Below, in pieces: positions 20,082 to 28,623 of a stretch of 64,000 bases of DNA. Under the pieces are notes generated by a model. The model worked only from the letters and a program-made list of their open reading frames with translations, was not told the origin of the DNA and searched no databases. Position numbers and translations under genes: made by a program. Positions within the stretch are counted from its first letter, which is position 1, and every line of letters begins with the position of its first letter. This DNA comes from Bradyrhizobium diazoefficiens (GTDB lineage Bacteria; Pseudomonadota; Alphaproteobacteria; Rhizobiales; Xanthobacteraceae). The stretch spans positions 6,755,001-6,819,000 of the forward strand of contig NZ_CP067100.1 of NCBI RefSeq assembly GCF_016616235.1, read 5' to 3'.

Positions 20082-20441
20082 TTATTGCCAGAACACCCGA
20101 TCGAGATCGGCATTAAGCTCATCGGTGACTGCGCTCAGCCGCTGATGGACGCTGTGGAATTGCCAGATTCCTCGCGCATGGTGTTTCCAGAACAGCTTCC
20201 ACAGTCCGCATATGGCGTCATGATGGATCAACGCGACATCAATCACGCGGCCCTCCTTGTCAATGTCGCGTGAGCAGCAGGGACTCTCGATGAGATAGCC
20301 GCCCTTAACCGGCTTCACACGGGGTGAGACATAGCGATAGCGTCTGCGGGAGCCCAATGCGCATTCGATTCGCTTGCGATCGACCTCGTTCGGGTGAGCG
20401 TTCAAGCCGACGACTGTCTTCTTCATGACCGCAGCATTCAT
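20082..20441 (-). CDS. DUF3024-like nif-cluster protein
   Basis: 119 residues. A central segment reads RYRYVSPRVKPVKGGYLIES followed by SPCCSRDIDKEG, with a later HHDAICGLWKLFWKHHARG. This resembles the small DUF3024 proteins seen in rhizobial nif clusters; the adjacent cysteines could bind metal. Function unknown. It sits between nifZ and the DUF6129-like gene on the same strand, about 250 bases after nifZ. An internal Met at 20426 is an alternative start. Confidence 0.7.
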   Translation of the reverse strand: MNAAVMKKTVVGLNAHPNEVDRKRIECALGSRRRYRYVSPRVKPVKGGYLIESPCCSRDIDKEGRVIDVALIHHDAICGLWKLFWKHHARGIWQFHSVHQRLSAVTDELNADLDRVFWQ

Positions 20442-20693
20442 TGCGAAAGCCCCCTTGAAAGTCGCGTTCTTTGCGCTTCAGGACAGCCGACCGGCCGACC
20501 GGCAAAACTCTAGAAGCCAGGTCCGTACGTTCGCTTGTGTGTGCGCTCTCAAGGGTACGATCTCACCGATGCGGCCGAAGCCGGCCAAAAGGTCCATCAA
20601 GCCGGCGACGGTCCGTGCAACAACCGCCGTTTGTGGGGTCGCCGGCGGATTTGAGCCGCGGGCGCCATTCGGATGTCGAATGACGAGGCGCGA

Positions 20694-21014
20694 TCATGAC
20701 AGGGGCCCTTCTCGCGATAGTGGGCCCTCGAGCTCGGTGCCTGCGTCAACCGAGTCTAGTTCCTTACATTTCATTCCGACCCGGTTGCCGGTTTGAAGAA
20801 ACTCGACACCGTAGACGTAGAATTGCTGCAGGAACGTGCCGATGGAAACGACGTAGCCGACCTCGCCTTTCTTGGCCAGGACGTCCCCGATCTCCTTGCC
20901 GGCATAGGTCCCGTCATTGCGGACAGTGCGGTTGGCCTTCACCTTTTCACCAAGGTTAAAGACCGGCGGTCCATCCAGCTCTATGACTTCACTGTCGCGG
21001 ACGATGTTGCTCAT
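20694..21014 (-). CDS. nifZ: Nitrogen fixation protein NifZ
   Basis: 106 residues, the short form of NifZ. The SH3-like core is visible in GEKVKANRTVRNDGTYAGKE and GEVGYVVSIGTFLQQFYVYG. NifZ assists maturation of the second P-cluster of the MoFe protein. It lies downstream of nifB and the ferredoxin gene on the same strand, probably part of the nifB message. Confidence 0.93.
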   Translation of the reverse strand: MSNIVRDSEVIELDGPPVFNLGEKVKANRTVRNDGTYAGKEIGDVLAKKGEVGYVVSIGTFLQQFYVYGVEFLQTGNRVGMKCKELDSVDAGTELEGPLSREGPLS

Positions 21015-21150
21015 GCGTCACTCCGTCATGAACTCGATCGGGCCGCCTTCTGCGTGCTCGCTGGCCGTCGTGGCCGCGATTGCCGGGATGAAAGCGGACG
21101 ATTTTCCCGGCAGCTATCCTCAACGTGAACGCCATCAAGCTTACTCTCGT

Positions 21151-21375
21151 TCAGGCCGGCGGCTGATAACGCGGCAATGAGGTGTCGACGACGCAGGTCT
21201 TGTCCACCGGACAGACCGCAACACATTGCGGCTCCTCGAAGTGACCGATGCATTCGGTACATTTTTTCGGATTAATCACGAACGTTCCGCCCTTCTCGAA
21301 GATGGCGACGTTGGGACATTCGGTCTCGCACGCGGAGCAGCCCGTGCATTGCGAAGAAATGATCTTGAATGGCAT
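21151..21375 (-). CDS. fdxN: 2[4Fe-4S] ferredoxin linked to NifB (FdxN/FrxA type)
   Basis: 74 residues with two cluster motifs: [15 protein letters not shown] and a longer-spaced second motif [19 protein letters not shown], characteristic of the small ferredoxin encoded next to nifB. It likely provides electrons for NifB chemistry or nitrogenase. It starts 12 bases after the nifB stop and is surely co-transcribed. Confidence 0.93.
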   Translation of the reverse strand: MPFKIISSQCTGCSACETECPNVAIFEKGGTFVINPKKCTECIGHFEEPQCVAVCPVDKTCVVDTSLPRYQPPA

Positions 21376-21387
21376 CCGATGTCCTCT

Positions 21388-22941
21388 TCACGCCACCGAA
21401 ATCATCGGGTCCTGCCGGATCGCTCCGTCACCCCGGTCGACATGCTGGATCTCGCCGCTTTTCACCTTCTCGAGATAAGAGCTGAACCATGCGATCGCTG
21501 AGTTCTCGATGAACTCGTGCGCGTATTGATCGACCGGCTCGATGCCAGCCTTGTTGAGTTCGCTCGTCGGGCGACCACCGATCCTGGCGACGAAGACAGC
21601 ATGGCAGTCATTGATGGAGCGGATGATGGCCGCGAGATCATCCTGCGCGCCATGACCACTCTGGCAGTAGTGGTCGACGCGGCGGTGCCCGACGAATTTG
21701 GCGCGGGATTTTGATACTTCATATACCTGGAACTCCCTGGCATGGCCAAAATGCTCGTTGATCAGGCCAGCGCCCTTGGTTGCGACCGCGATCAATACTT
21801 TGATGTCGCTTGTCCCGCCTGCTTGCTCCCGCACTTTTTCCTGCTCCGGCACTATTCTGGCGTGGCGTTCCTCCTCGATTCCAGCCTGGTAGGCCCTGCG
21901 CACCTCAGGGTCGTAGTTGACGGTCATGGTCACGATCTTCTCCTTCGTAAACTCCGCGCTTCGATCCTCGCCAAGCAGGCCGACAGCATCGGCGCGGCAT
22001 TGGCGGCAATGGCGCATCATGTTCATTTCGCCTTCGCATGCGTCCTGCAGCGCCTTCAATTCGCTTGTTCTCGGCACGCGCTGGCCCTTGAGACCGAACA
22101 TGGTGCCGTGCTCGGGTGCTGCGATCAGCGGCATGATGTTGTGCAGGAACGCGCCGCGCGACTTCACGGCTTTGTTGACCTCAATCAGGTGCCGCTCGTT
22201 AATGCCTGGGATCATGACTGAATTGATCTTGCAGAGAATGCCTCGCGCGGAGAGCATTTCCAGGCCCTGGAGCTGACGCGCGGTCAGGATTTTCGCCGCC
22301 TCGGCCCCGCTGTATCGCTTGTGGTCATAGAAGATCCACGGATAGATCTGGGCGCCGATCTTGGGATCGATCATATTGATCGTGATGGTGACGTGCTCGA
22401 TGTTCAGGCGGGCGATGGTGTCGGCGTGATCGGGCAAGGCGAGCCCGTTGGTGGATAGACACAGTCCGATATCGGGCGCGGCTTTGGCCACGAGCTCGAA
22501 CGTCCTGAAGGTCTTTTCCGGATTGGCCAGGGGATCGCCGGGACCGGCAATGCCAAGCACGGTCATCTGCGGAATGCGGGAGGCGACCGCGAGCACCTTT
22601 TTGGCCGCCTGCTCGGGGGTGAGCTTCTCGCTGGTCACACCCGGGCGCGATTCGTTGGCGCAGTCATATTTGCGATTGCAGTAGTTGCACTGCATGTTGC
22701 AAGCTGGTGCGACCGCAACATGCATGCGCGCATAGTGGTGATGCGCCTCTACGCTGTAGCAGGGATGCGTCTTCACCTTGTCCCAGATCGCCGGCGGCAG
22801 GTCGCCTTGATCTCCGCGTGCCCCGCAGCTTGCTTTGCCTTGTCTGGTCAAGGTGCCGCAGCCCTTGGGCTCTGCGGCCAGCGTGGTCTCGCGGCCATCT
22901 CGTGCATTCGTAGCGCTGCTGCCGCGCTCCACTGCGTCCAT
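21388..22941 (-). CDS. nifB: FeMo-cofactor biosynthesis protein NifB (radical SAM plus NifX-like domain)
   Basis: 517 residues from ATG 22941. The radical SAM cluster motif is CNMQCNYCN, and the C-terminal 110 residues form a NifX/NafY-like domain ([18 protein letters not shown]). NifB builds the carbide-containing NifB-co precursor of all nitrogenase cofactors. The frame is open upstream to 23244, but a sigma-54 promoter lies at 23011-23026, so translation must begin below about 22998. ATG 22941, with GGAGGAA about ten bases before it, is the first good start after that point. Confidence 0.97.
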   Translation of the reverse strand: MDAVERGSSATNARDGRETTLAAEPKGCGTLTRQGKASCGARGDQGDLPPAIWDKVKTHPCYSVEAHHHYARMHVAVAPACNMQCNYCNRKYDCANESRPGVTSEKLTPEQAAKKVLAVASRIPQMTVLGIAGPGDPLANPEKTFRTFELVAKAAPDIGLCLSTNGLALPDHADTIARLNIEHVTITINMIDPKIGAQIYPWIFYDHKRYSGAEAAKILTARQLQGLEMLSARGILCKINSVMIPGINERHLIEVNKAVKSRGAFLHNIMPLIAAPEHGTMFGLKGQRVPRTSELKALQDACEGEMNMMRHCRQCRADAVGLLGEDRSAEFTKEKIVTMTVNYDPEVRRAYQAGIEEERHARIVPEQEKVREQAGGTSDIKVLIAVATKGAGLINEHFGHAREFQVYEVSKSRAKFVGHRRVDHYCQSGHGAQDDLAAIIRSINDCHAVFVARIGGRPTSELNKAGIEPVDQYAHEFIENSAIAWFSSYLEKVKSGEIQHVDRGDGAIRQDPMISVA

Positions 22942-23010
22942 ATCCAGTTCTTCCTCCAGGCCAAACAGGCTTCCCAGGGCCACTCCTGAGCGAGCCCCTG
23001 AATGAGAGTG

Positions 23011-23026
23011 AGCAACTCGCATGCCA
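23011..23026 (-). promoter_or_regulatory. Sigma-54 promoter of nifB
   Basis: TGGCATGCGAGTTGCT on the minus strand matches TGGCAC-N5-TTGCT with one -24 change. Expected start of transcription is near 22999. It overlaps an in-frame ATG at 23022, which excludes that codon as the nifB start. Confidence 0.88.
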
Positions 23027-23115
23027 TCGCGGCCGGCAGCGTATTTTCTCCTCAATACCAATCGGTTAGAGAGAGCGGCCTGCGCTGTTGCGCAGCCGAC
23101 AGCGAGAATACGGCG

Positions 23116-23131
23116 TGTCGGAAATGCGACA
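23116..23131 (-). promoter_or_regulatory. NifA upstream activator site of nifB
   Basis: TGTCGGAAATGCGACA, exact TGT-N10-ACA, 89 bases upstream of the nifB -24 element. An almost identical site lies before fixA. Confidence 0.85.
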
Positions 23132-23265
23132 GAGTTTGGGATGCTGGGAGCGATTGCCGCGTGTCCACCAATGCGCTCCCGTTCAGCCGCACCGGCACTT
23201 TTACCTTGGTCGGACGGCTGCGACGGGCCGGGCCAAGGTGGCACGGCCTCGGTTTGACAGCGCCT

Positions 23266-24129
23266 CTAATTGGCAACCAAGATCTCGACGGCGCGCGACA
23301 GCGCCACCGCAAGCGGGATCAAGCCTTGGTCGAGCAGGAAACTCCGCTCGTTTCGCGAGAGCGCATCCGGTTCGACAAGTGCGTAGTGAACGTCTGCCGA
23401 GCGCTTCGTGATCTGCCGCGCATAAATGCGCAAGAGCTGATCGTCGAACCGACAGCCGATGAAAAGAAAGCTCCGCCCAATCCGCCGCTGCTTGACGATC
23501 CCCGGAATCGGCGTCTGGATATCGATCTCGGTCAGGACCTCGACATAGTCGGCGTCGGAGATCAGGAAGTTTTTTGCGGGCAGCACGCCGCCATGCGGCT
23601 TGTAGAGGACCGTGGTCCAGTTGCCGGCGGCCAGGGAATCGACCTCGTTGTCATCGGCGCCATAGAAACGATACCAGTGAAACTCGCCGATGCCAGCACG
23701 GGTGATGCCTTGGACTTCGCCCCATCCGTCACACTTGCCAAGTGCGGCGCGCATCGCGCCATCATACCAGGTATCGACGATCATCGGTAGGCGTAACGCT
23801 GCGAGATGACGATGCAAGGCCGTCGGCTCGACCGGTGCGGAAAACGCCTGAGCCATCAATCCCGTCACCGTCGACCGATGCTTGTTGCTTTCGATATGCT
23901 GTGCTGCAGCCCAGGCATTGCCGCGAGCCCGGCGCGGCAGCGCGACCTTGGTGCCGAAGAAGATCGCCAGCGCATCAGGTGTCAGTGGCACATCAGGCTT
24001 GGATAACGCGGCGAGACCGGGGCCGAGATAGGGAACAATGCTGCCGGCACGGAGTCTCGCCGCAACATCGGCGAGCAACGCCTCTGCATCCGTCCCCTTG
24101 AGAACGCTGATTTGGGGCATTGCGTTCAT
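23266..24129 (-). CDS. SIR2-like domain protein within the nif operon
   Basis: 287 residues. The N-terminal nucleotide-binding part reads IVPYLGPGLAAL; a central DTWYDGAMRAAL is in the place of the SIR2-like TTNYD block, KPHGGV lies in the middle, and RSFLFIGCRFDDQLLR matches the late SIR2-like FxG(x)SxxDxxLR block. These are features of SIR2-like proteins that bind or cleave NAD+, though the catalytic Asn/His cannot be assigned with certainty. The start overlaps the nifT stop by four bases, so it is translationally coupled to nifT and expressed with nifS. Role in nitrogen fixation unknown; NAD-linked modification or regulation is a guess. Confidence 0.7.
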   Translation of the reverse strand: MNAMPQISVLKGTDAEALLADVAARLRAGSIVPYLGPGLAALSKPDVPLTPDALAIFFGTKVALPRRARGNAWAAAQHIESNKHRSTVTGLMAQAFSAPVEPTALHRHLAALRLPMIVDTWYDGAMRAALGKCDGWGEVQGITRAGIGEFHWYRFYGADDNEVDSLAAGNWTTVLYKPHGGVLPAKNFLISDADYVEVLTEIDIQTPIPGIVKQRRIGRSFLFIGCRFDDQLLRIYARQITKRSADVHYALVEPDALSRNERSFLLDQGLIPLAVALSRAVEILVAN

Positions 24130-24350
24130 CGTTCATCGCCGTCCCCGCCAAGTCTCTTGGCATTGATCGTGATCGGCAGCGGCGTATCGCTTGCCAGTTC
24201 GGGCAAACAGAGCACCCATCCATTCGTTAATCTGATCCAACCGCCCCACAGCGTTTCGTGCTCGGATTCGACGATTTGCTCTTCAATATCCTTCTTCGGC
24301 ACGTAAATCGACAGGCCCGCCTCGGGAGAGCGGCGGATCATGATTTTCAT
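24126..24350 (-). CDS. nifT: NifT/FixU protein
   Basis: 74 residues, typical of NifT/FixU: MKIMIRRSPEAGLSIYVPKK at the start and a conserved GGWIRLTNGW in the middle. Function is unclear; mutants in other species have mild phenotypes. It lies 17 bases downstream of nifS and overlaps the SIR2-like gene by four bases. Confidence 0.9.
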   Translation of the reverse strand: MKIMIRRSPEAGLSIYVPKKDIEEQIVESEHETLWGGWIRLTNGWVLCLPELASDTPLPITINAKRLGGDGDER

Positions 24351-24367
24351 GAGATCAACTCCAGGAA

Positions 24368-25552
24368 TTACGGATTGCTGGCGGGATTGGCGAGCTCTCG
24401 GGACATGCCACGCAGACGAGCCAGGATGTCGGGCAGCGCACGCACGACCTGCTCAATCTCTTCAGCGGTGGTTTCGTGGGACAGCGAAAAGCGGATCGCG
24501 CCGTGCAGGCTGTTTGCCGGCACCTGCATAGCGCGCAGGACATGCGAGGGCTCCATCGCGCCGGAGCTACAGGCCGATCCGACCGATGCAGCAATGCCGG
24601 CGCGGTTGAGGTGATGGAGGATCGCTTCGCCATCGAGGCCGTCGAAGGTAATATTGGTTGTGTTCGGCAGTCGGTTACTGGGACCGCCAAGAACAGTGCA
24701 GCGACCGTTCTGCAAGATCGATCGCTCCAGGCGATCGCGTAGCGCCGCAACACGAACGCACGCTTCGTCGAGCCGCTCTGCGGCAAGCTCTGCCGCCTTT
24801 CCGAGGCCGACGATGCCGGGGACGTTCTCGGTTCCACCGCGGCGCCGGCGTTCTTGTCCTCCGCCCCAGATCAGCGGCCTGAACTTCGTGCCTTTGCGCA
24901 AATAAAGCGCGCCGATCCCCTTGGGTCCGTGCAGCTTGTGCCCGGACAGCGACAGCATGTCGATCTCGCTGGCCTTCAGGTCCATAGGCACCCTGCCGAC
25001 CGCCTGCACGGCATCGGTATGAAACAGCGCGCCGGTCGCACGCGTCCAGGCGGCCAGACGTTCCACCGGGAAGATGGTGCCGGTCTCGTTGTTGGCCCAC
25101 ATCACCGATGCAATCGCCGTGCGTGGTCCAAGCGCCGACCGAAACGCCTCAAGGTCGAGCCGCCCGCGCGTATCCACCGCGATCAGATGAACCTTGACGC
25201 CACTTTTCGACAAATGTTCGACCAGCGCCAGGATCGCCTGATGCTCGACCGAGGTAGTGACGATCTCGTCCCGGCCCTCCTGCGTCGAAAGCGCAGAGAG
25301 AATAGCGGCATTGTTGGACTCCGTCCCGCCAGAGGTGAAGACGATCTCATCATCGTAGGCAGCCCCCAACAACGCCTGCACGCTGCTGCGTGCCTGCCGC
25401 ATAGCGCCCGCGACCTGCCTGCCAAAGCCATGGGCTGAGGAGGCATTGCCGAACTGTTCGGTGAAGAACGGCAACATGGCTTGCACGACCGACGGGTCCG
25501 TTCGGGTCGTCGCATTGTTGTCGAGATAAACCATCACTGAAGCCTTGCTCAA
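24368..25552 (-). CDS. nifS: Cysteine desulfurase NifS
   Basis: 394 residues, a class V PLP enzyme that takes sulfur from cysteine for nitrogenase FeS clusters. Visible are VYLDNNATTRTDP at the N-terminus, the PLP lysine in LSLSGHKLHGPKGIGAL, and the active cysteine loop SVGSACSSGAMEPSHVL. The start overlaps the stop of the NifU-like gene by four bases. It is part of the iscA-nifU-nifS-nifT-SIR2 operon driven by the sigma-54 element at 26213-26228. Confidence 0.97.
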   Translation of the reverse strand: MSKASVMVYLDNNATTRTDPSVVQAMLPFFTEQFGNASSAHGFGRQVAGAMRQARSSVQALLGAAYDDEIVFTSGGTESNNAAILSALSTQEGRDEIVTTSVEHQAILALVEHLSKSGVKVHLIAVDTRGRLDLEAFRSALGPRTAIASVMWANNETGTIFPVERLAAWTRATGALFHTDAVQAVGRVPMDLKASEIDMLSLSGHKLHGPKGIGALYLRKGTKFRPLIWGGGQERRRRGGTENVPGIVGLGKAAELAAERLDEACVRVAALRDRLERSILQNGRCTVLGGPSNRLPNTTNITFDGLDGEAILHHLNRAGIAASVGSACSSGAMEPSHVLRAMQVPANSLHGAIRFSLSHETTAEEIEQVVRALPDILARLRGMSRELANPASNP

Positions 25553-25857
25553 TGTGGCGCCGTGGGTGCGCCGGCAACCGGGACCAGGCGAACGAATTCG
25601 CCGAGCTTTTCGATCAGCCGCGCCTGAATGCCCTCAAGCGTCGCAGCTGACAGCTTGCAGAGCACACAGGCCCCGGTCAGCTTGACCATGATTTTGGTGC
25701 CGTCGATCGCAACCAGCTGACAGTCACCACCGTCGCGTTGTAGATTGGGGCGGATCTCCTCGAGGACGGCGCGAATCACTTGCTCCCGGTCCGTCTCGGC
25801 GGCTGGCAGTTGTTTTGGATGCTTGGTTACGGCCAGCATGCGTGCGACCTCGTTCAT
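25549..25857 (-). CDS. nifU: NifU-like (Nfu) scaffold protein, C-terminal-domain type
   Basis: About 102 residues, corresponding only to the C-terminal Nfu domain of full NifU. The motif for a bridging [4Fe-4S] cluster is GACVLCKLSAATLEGIQ (CxxC). It would carry FeS clusters made with sulfur from NifS. The start at 25857 is chosen because its ATG overlaps the stop of the upstream iscA-like gene; a longer start at 25884 would overlap more. It overlaps nifS by four bases. Confidence 0.9.
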   Translation of the reverse strand: MNEVARMLAVTKHPKQLPAAETDREQVIRAVLEEIRPNLQRDGGDCQLVAIDGTKIMVKLTGACVLCKLSAATLEGIQARLIEKLGEFVRLVPVAGAPTAPH

Positions 25858-26171
25858 CAGCTGAAGGATTTGCCACACGTGCAACTCGCCTTGGCGTTCG
25901 GGTTGTCGAAGGTAAATCCCGAGCCCTCCTGCGCCAGCACGAAATCGATGGTGGTGCCGGCGAGATATTGGTGGCTGTCGTTGTCGACGAATAACTTGAC
26001 CCCGTCGCGCTCGATGACCGTATCGTCCGACTTCGTCTCATTGGCCAAGCCCATGATGTACTTGAACCCGGCACAGCCGCCGGACTCAACCGTAATGCGC
26101 AAGCCGCTCGCTCCCGATGTTGAAATCACGCCCCTGACCGCATTCAGTGCGTTGTCTGTCAAGTTGATCAT
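25857..26171 (-). CDS. IscA/HesB-type iron-sulfur assembly protein
   Basis: 104 residues with the three conserved cysteines of A-type carriers: one in ESGGCAGFKY and the C-terminal pair in SCTCGKSF. A-type proteins hold iron or FeS clusters for transfer to targets. It is the first gene of the operon with nifU-like, nifS, nifT and the SIR2-like gene, 41 bases downstream of a sigma-54 element. This is the nif-dedicated IscA. Confidence 0.92.
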   Translation of the reverse strand: MINLTDNALNAVRGVISTSGASGLRITVESGGCAGFKYIMGLANETKSDDTVIERDGVKLFVDNDSHQYLAGTTIDFVLAQEGSGFTFDNPNAKASCTCGKSFS

Positions 26172-26212
26172 GGCTCACCCTTTCACCTGCGTGGCTCGGC
26201 TGACCGCAAGTT

Positions 26213-26228
26213 GGCAATTCGCATGCCA
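26213..26228 (-). promoter_or_regulatory. Sigma-54 promoter of the iscA-nifU-nifS-nifT operon
   Basis: TGGCATGCGAATTGCC on the minus strand has the GG and GC pairs at the right spacing and differs from the nifB element by only two bases. Confidence 0.82.
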
Positions 26229-26289
26229 GCGCACACGCGCCTGATAGGCTTGAGTTTTTTCAATTCCTGCCTGTTGGCTTTGCGACCCG

Positions 26290-26305
26290 TGTCGTCTTCC
26301 TGACG
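26290..26305. promoter_or_regulatory. Near-consensus NifA site between divergent sigma-54 promoters
   Basis: TGT-N10-ACG at 26290-26305, and a similar TGT-N10-ACC at 26272-26287, lie between the minus promoter at 26213 and the plus promoter at 26379. Each is one base from consensus. They could serve both directions. Confidence 0.4.
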
Positions 26306-26378
26306 ATGCCGTTTTCGGGAGTGAAGCGCGCACGTCTCGTTTCTTCAGGTGCTTCGCAAGTGAAGCGCAGTCCAGGGC

Positions 26379-26394
26379 CGGCAAGCAATTTGCA
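26379..26394 (+). promoter_or_regulatory. Sigma-54 promoter of the 196-aa gene
   Basis: CGGCAAGCAATTTGCA has GG and GC at 10-base spacing with a good TTGCA -12 box. The same 16 bases occur again at 33141-33156 in front of another gene. Confidence 0.75.
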
Positions 26395-26450
26395 TTCCGT
26401 GTTGTGCCGGTCGAGGGCCGGTGATGAGCTTAAGATCGAGGACGATTTTC

Positions 26451-27041
26451 ATGACTGCAATCGAGAACACCGCGCTTGGCCGACTGGACAAGGAGGGACG
26501 ACTTCTCAACGCCGTACTCAAGGGCGAGACCGCCAAGCTGGGCCGATTCGGTTTTCGTGGCGATATCGCGTTGAAGTTCCAGGCCCAGCCCGCGGACGAG
26601 AAGCGGCCGCCGGAATATTCAATCGAGCAGGTCTTGACGGTCGTGCAGGAGGGCGAAAGCACGATCCCGGTGCTGGCCGGCTATCTGCATTCATTGGCCT
26701 ATCTCTCCGACGTCGGCAGCGTTCTTGACGGCGCGCTGAGGCCCGACGGGCGCTATTTCATGTTCTGCAACAATATAGATCTGCTGGCGAAGTACCGGAC
26801 CAAGGTCGGCGACATTACCTTTCACATCCTGCCGTGCGATGAATCGACCGTCTGGAAAGAGATGATGGACCTCGCCGGGCTCGACAAGAACGACTTCAAG
26901 AAATTCGATGCAGGCGGCAAGCTGGATTACCTGCTCGACGCAGCTACGGCTCTCGATGTCTCGTATGAGCAGATCCCTTACGAAGACGGGCTGAAGCGAA
27001 TGGGGCCCGTGAAGAACCGCAACCAGAACCGACCGGTCTGA
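26451..27041 (+). CDS. Unknown nif-regulated protein, 196 aa
   Basis: I do not recognise this family. The protein is soluble-looking, without membrane segments, with no obvious catalytic signature. Distinctive blocks are LAGYLHSLAYLSDVGSVLDG and GRYFMFCNNIDLLAKYR. ATG 26451 has GAGG nine bases upstream; a start at 26421 in the same frame would add ten residues. It is divergent from the iscA-nifS operon and carries a sigma-54 promoter 57 bases upstream, so it is probably made with nitrogenase. Codon composition is normal for the region and the gene looks intact. Confidence 0.85.
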   Translation: MTAIENTALGRLDKEGRLLNAVLKGETAKLGRFGFRGDIALKFQAQPADEKRPPEYSIEQVLTVVQEGESTIPVLAGYLHSLAYLSDVGSVLDGALRPDGRYFMFCNNIDLLAKYRTKVGDITFHILPCDESTVWKEMMDLAGLDKNDFKKFDAGGKLDYLLDAATALDVSYEQIPYEDGLKRMGPVKNRNQNRPV

Positions 27042-27433
27042 GCGACGGCTTCGGATCTGGCCAACGCGCCCTCCTTGACAGGTCAACCCGTCAGCAGATC
27101 TCGCTCTCCATTTCCATCGCAGTGATGAGCGTCATCCGCGCGCGCTGCGGCGTGTCAACGCAGCGAGCGTGCGGCGCTCGATGCGAGCTTCCTGGCCACG
27201 CATCAGCCAAATGCCGTCGGCCATGAATAACTGCTGGCGTTCGTCCCCGAATTGATGGCGATCCCAACCTCGTGGTGCCAAAGAACGGCTTGGCCCCAGC
27301 ACACCACACGGGCAGCCGACGACCTGCGGCTGTCCTTCGAGTCAACGATCCGCGATGGAAATGCACGCGACCAGGCGCACTGCAGGAGGTCGAACTGAAG
27401 AGCAACGTGGATGCATTCGGGCGTTCTACGTGA
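27042..27433. other. Intergenic stretch before the YqeB-like gene
   Basis: No gene is supported. It ends at an exact NifA site that belongs to the next promoter. Confidence 0.5.
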
Positions 27434-27449
27434 TGTGCTTTTCCAAACA
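27434..27449 (+). promoter_or_regulatory. NifA upstream activator site of the YqeB-like gene
   Basis: TGTGCTTTTCCAAACA, exact TGT-N10-ACA, about 100 bases upstream of the -24 element at 27551. Confidence 0.8.
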
Positions 27450-27550
27450 TGTTTGCGTCTCTGCAACAAGCCATTCGCTTGCTTTGGCACATAACTCACA
27501 GTGAACGGCCCTGCTGTCATTCGCGGACCAGTACTCGGGCGTCAGTTGAT

Positions 27551-27566
27551 TGGCGCGGCTCTTGCT
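27551..27566 (+). promoter_or_regulatory. Sigma-54 promoter of the YqeB-like/hemN unit
   Basis: TGGCGCGGCTCTTGCT matches the -24/-12 consensus with one change. With the exact NifA site at 27434 this is a complete nif-type promoter. Confidence 0.82.
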
Positions 27567-27648
27567 CACGTTCTCACCGTAATCGTGCAGCGTAAGCGGC
27601 TTGTCGGCAGCGCTTGCTGCAGCGAGGACACTTCTCTTCGAGGTCCAA

Positions 27649-28521
27649 ATGTCTCCAGGAACTGATCACCAGGGTCGACTGTTAGCGATTATCCTCGGCA
27701 CCAATGAGATTGCGTCGGCAATCGCGGTCCAGCTAGCGCGCGGCGGGACTTGCGTGGTGCTGTCACATGATCCAGATCCGCCTGTGATCCGGCGCAGGAT
27801 GGCCTTCCATGACGCGCTGTTCGCCGGGATCGCACAGGTCGAAGATATTGTGGGTGAGCGCCTCGACGAGGCCATGCAGGTGCTTAGGGCGCTGCGCGGG
27901 GACGCTAGCCGACGAAGGCGGGTCATCGTCTCCCGTCTCGGCCTTGTCGACCTGTTGCCGATCCGCCGCATTGATGTGCTGATCGACGCGCGTCTGCAGA
28001 AGCGCCGGATCAGGCCCGACCTGCGGCGGCTCGCGGGACTGACCATAGGTCTGGGCCCAGGCTTCTCCAGAAGCTCCAATTGCGATGTCGCGATCGAAAC
28101 CCGGCCCGGCAGGATCGGCCTGGTCCAGCGAGACGGGTGGACGGATGCGGCTGACGGAATTGCGAGCCGGCTCGGTGATCTCGGCGCGGAACGTTTTGTT
28201 TATTCCAAGTTCGTTGGCACCTGGCGAACATCGGTCGCAATTGGAACGCATGTCGAGAAGGATCTCGTGCTCGGTCATGTCTCCGGCGTGCCCGCCATGG
28301 CGCCGCGCGATGGCGTGCTGCGCGGCATCGTCCGTGACGGGACCGAGGTTCCTCCTGGCGTCAAGCTGCTCGAGATCGACCCGCGCGGTGTGCTGGCGCA
28401 ATGGACCGGTATCGACGACCGCGGCCGGGCAATCGCCAACGCGACGTTAAGCGCGGTCCTTCGAGGTGCGGCCCAAAGGTTTGGCCTGGTCCTTGAAGCG
28501 GAGATGTCCGGACAAGCGTAA
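27649..28521 (+). CDS. EF2563/YqeB-family molybdenum hydroxylase accessory-like protein
   Basis: 290 residues. N-terminal Rossmann-like start LLAIILGTNEIASAIAVQLA with VIRRRMAFHDALFAG, then VDVLIDARLQKRR, TIGLGPGFS and a C-terminal VLRGIVRDGTEVPPGVKLLEIDPRG. These blocks are those of the EF2563/YqeB family, first linked to selenium-dependent molybdenum hydroxylases and related to the Rossmann domain of XdhC. The biochemical role is not established. Here it is led by a sigma-54 promoter with an exact NifA site and followed by a HemN-like gene, so it is a candidate molybdenum-, selenium- or sulfur-handling factor of the nif regulon. The start at 27649 follows a modest ribosome-binding region. 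Confidence 0.8.
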   Translation: MSPGTDHQGRLLAIILGTNEIASAIAVQLARGGTCVVLSHDPDPPVIRRRMAFHDALFAGIAQVEDIVGERLDEAMQVLRALRGDASRRRRVIVSRLGLVDLLPIRRIDVLIDARLQKRRIRPDLRRLAGLTIGLGPGFSRSSNCDVAIETRPGRIGLVQRDGWTDAADGIASRLGDLGAERFVYSKFVGTWRTSVAIGTHVEKDLVLGHVSGVPAMAPRDGVLRGIVRDGTEVPPGVKLLEIDPRGVLAQWTGIDDRGRAIANATLSAVLRGAAQRFGLVLEAEMSGQA

Positions 28522-28623
28522 CTGGCCGCCCTACCGACCGCCTCAAACGCGTCACCTTGCCCTTTGGAGAGGGCCAAAAATCCGCTCCGCATGGTCGGAG
28601 TGAGCTAGCTTGGGGCAGGAACG

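Noticed and set aside
23084..23097. Alternative sigma-54-like element upstream of nifB
   Set aside because: Poor -12 box and only about 20 bases from the NifA site; the element at 23011 is far better.
22942..23244. N-terminal extension of NifB
   Set aside because: A sigma-54 promoter and NifA site lie inside it, and the text does not resemble NifB.
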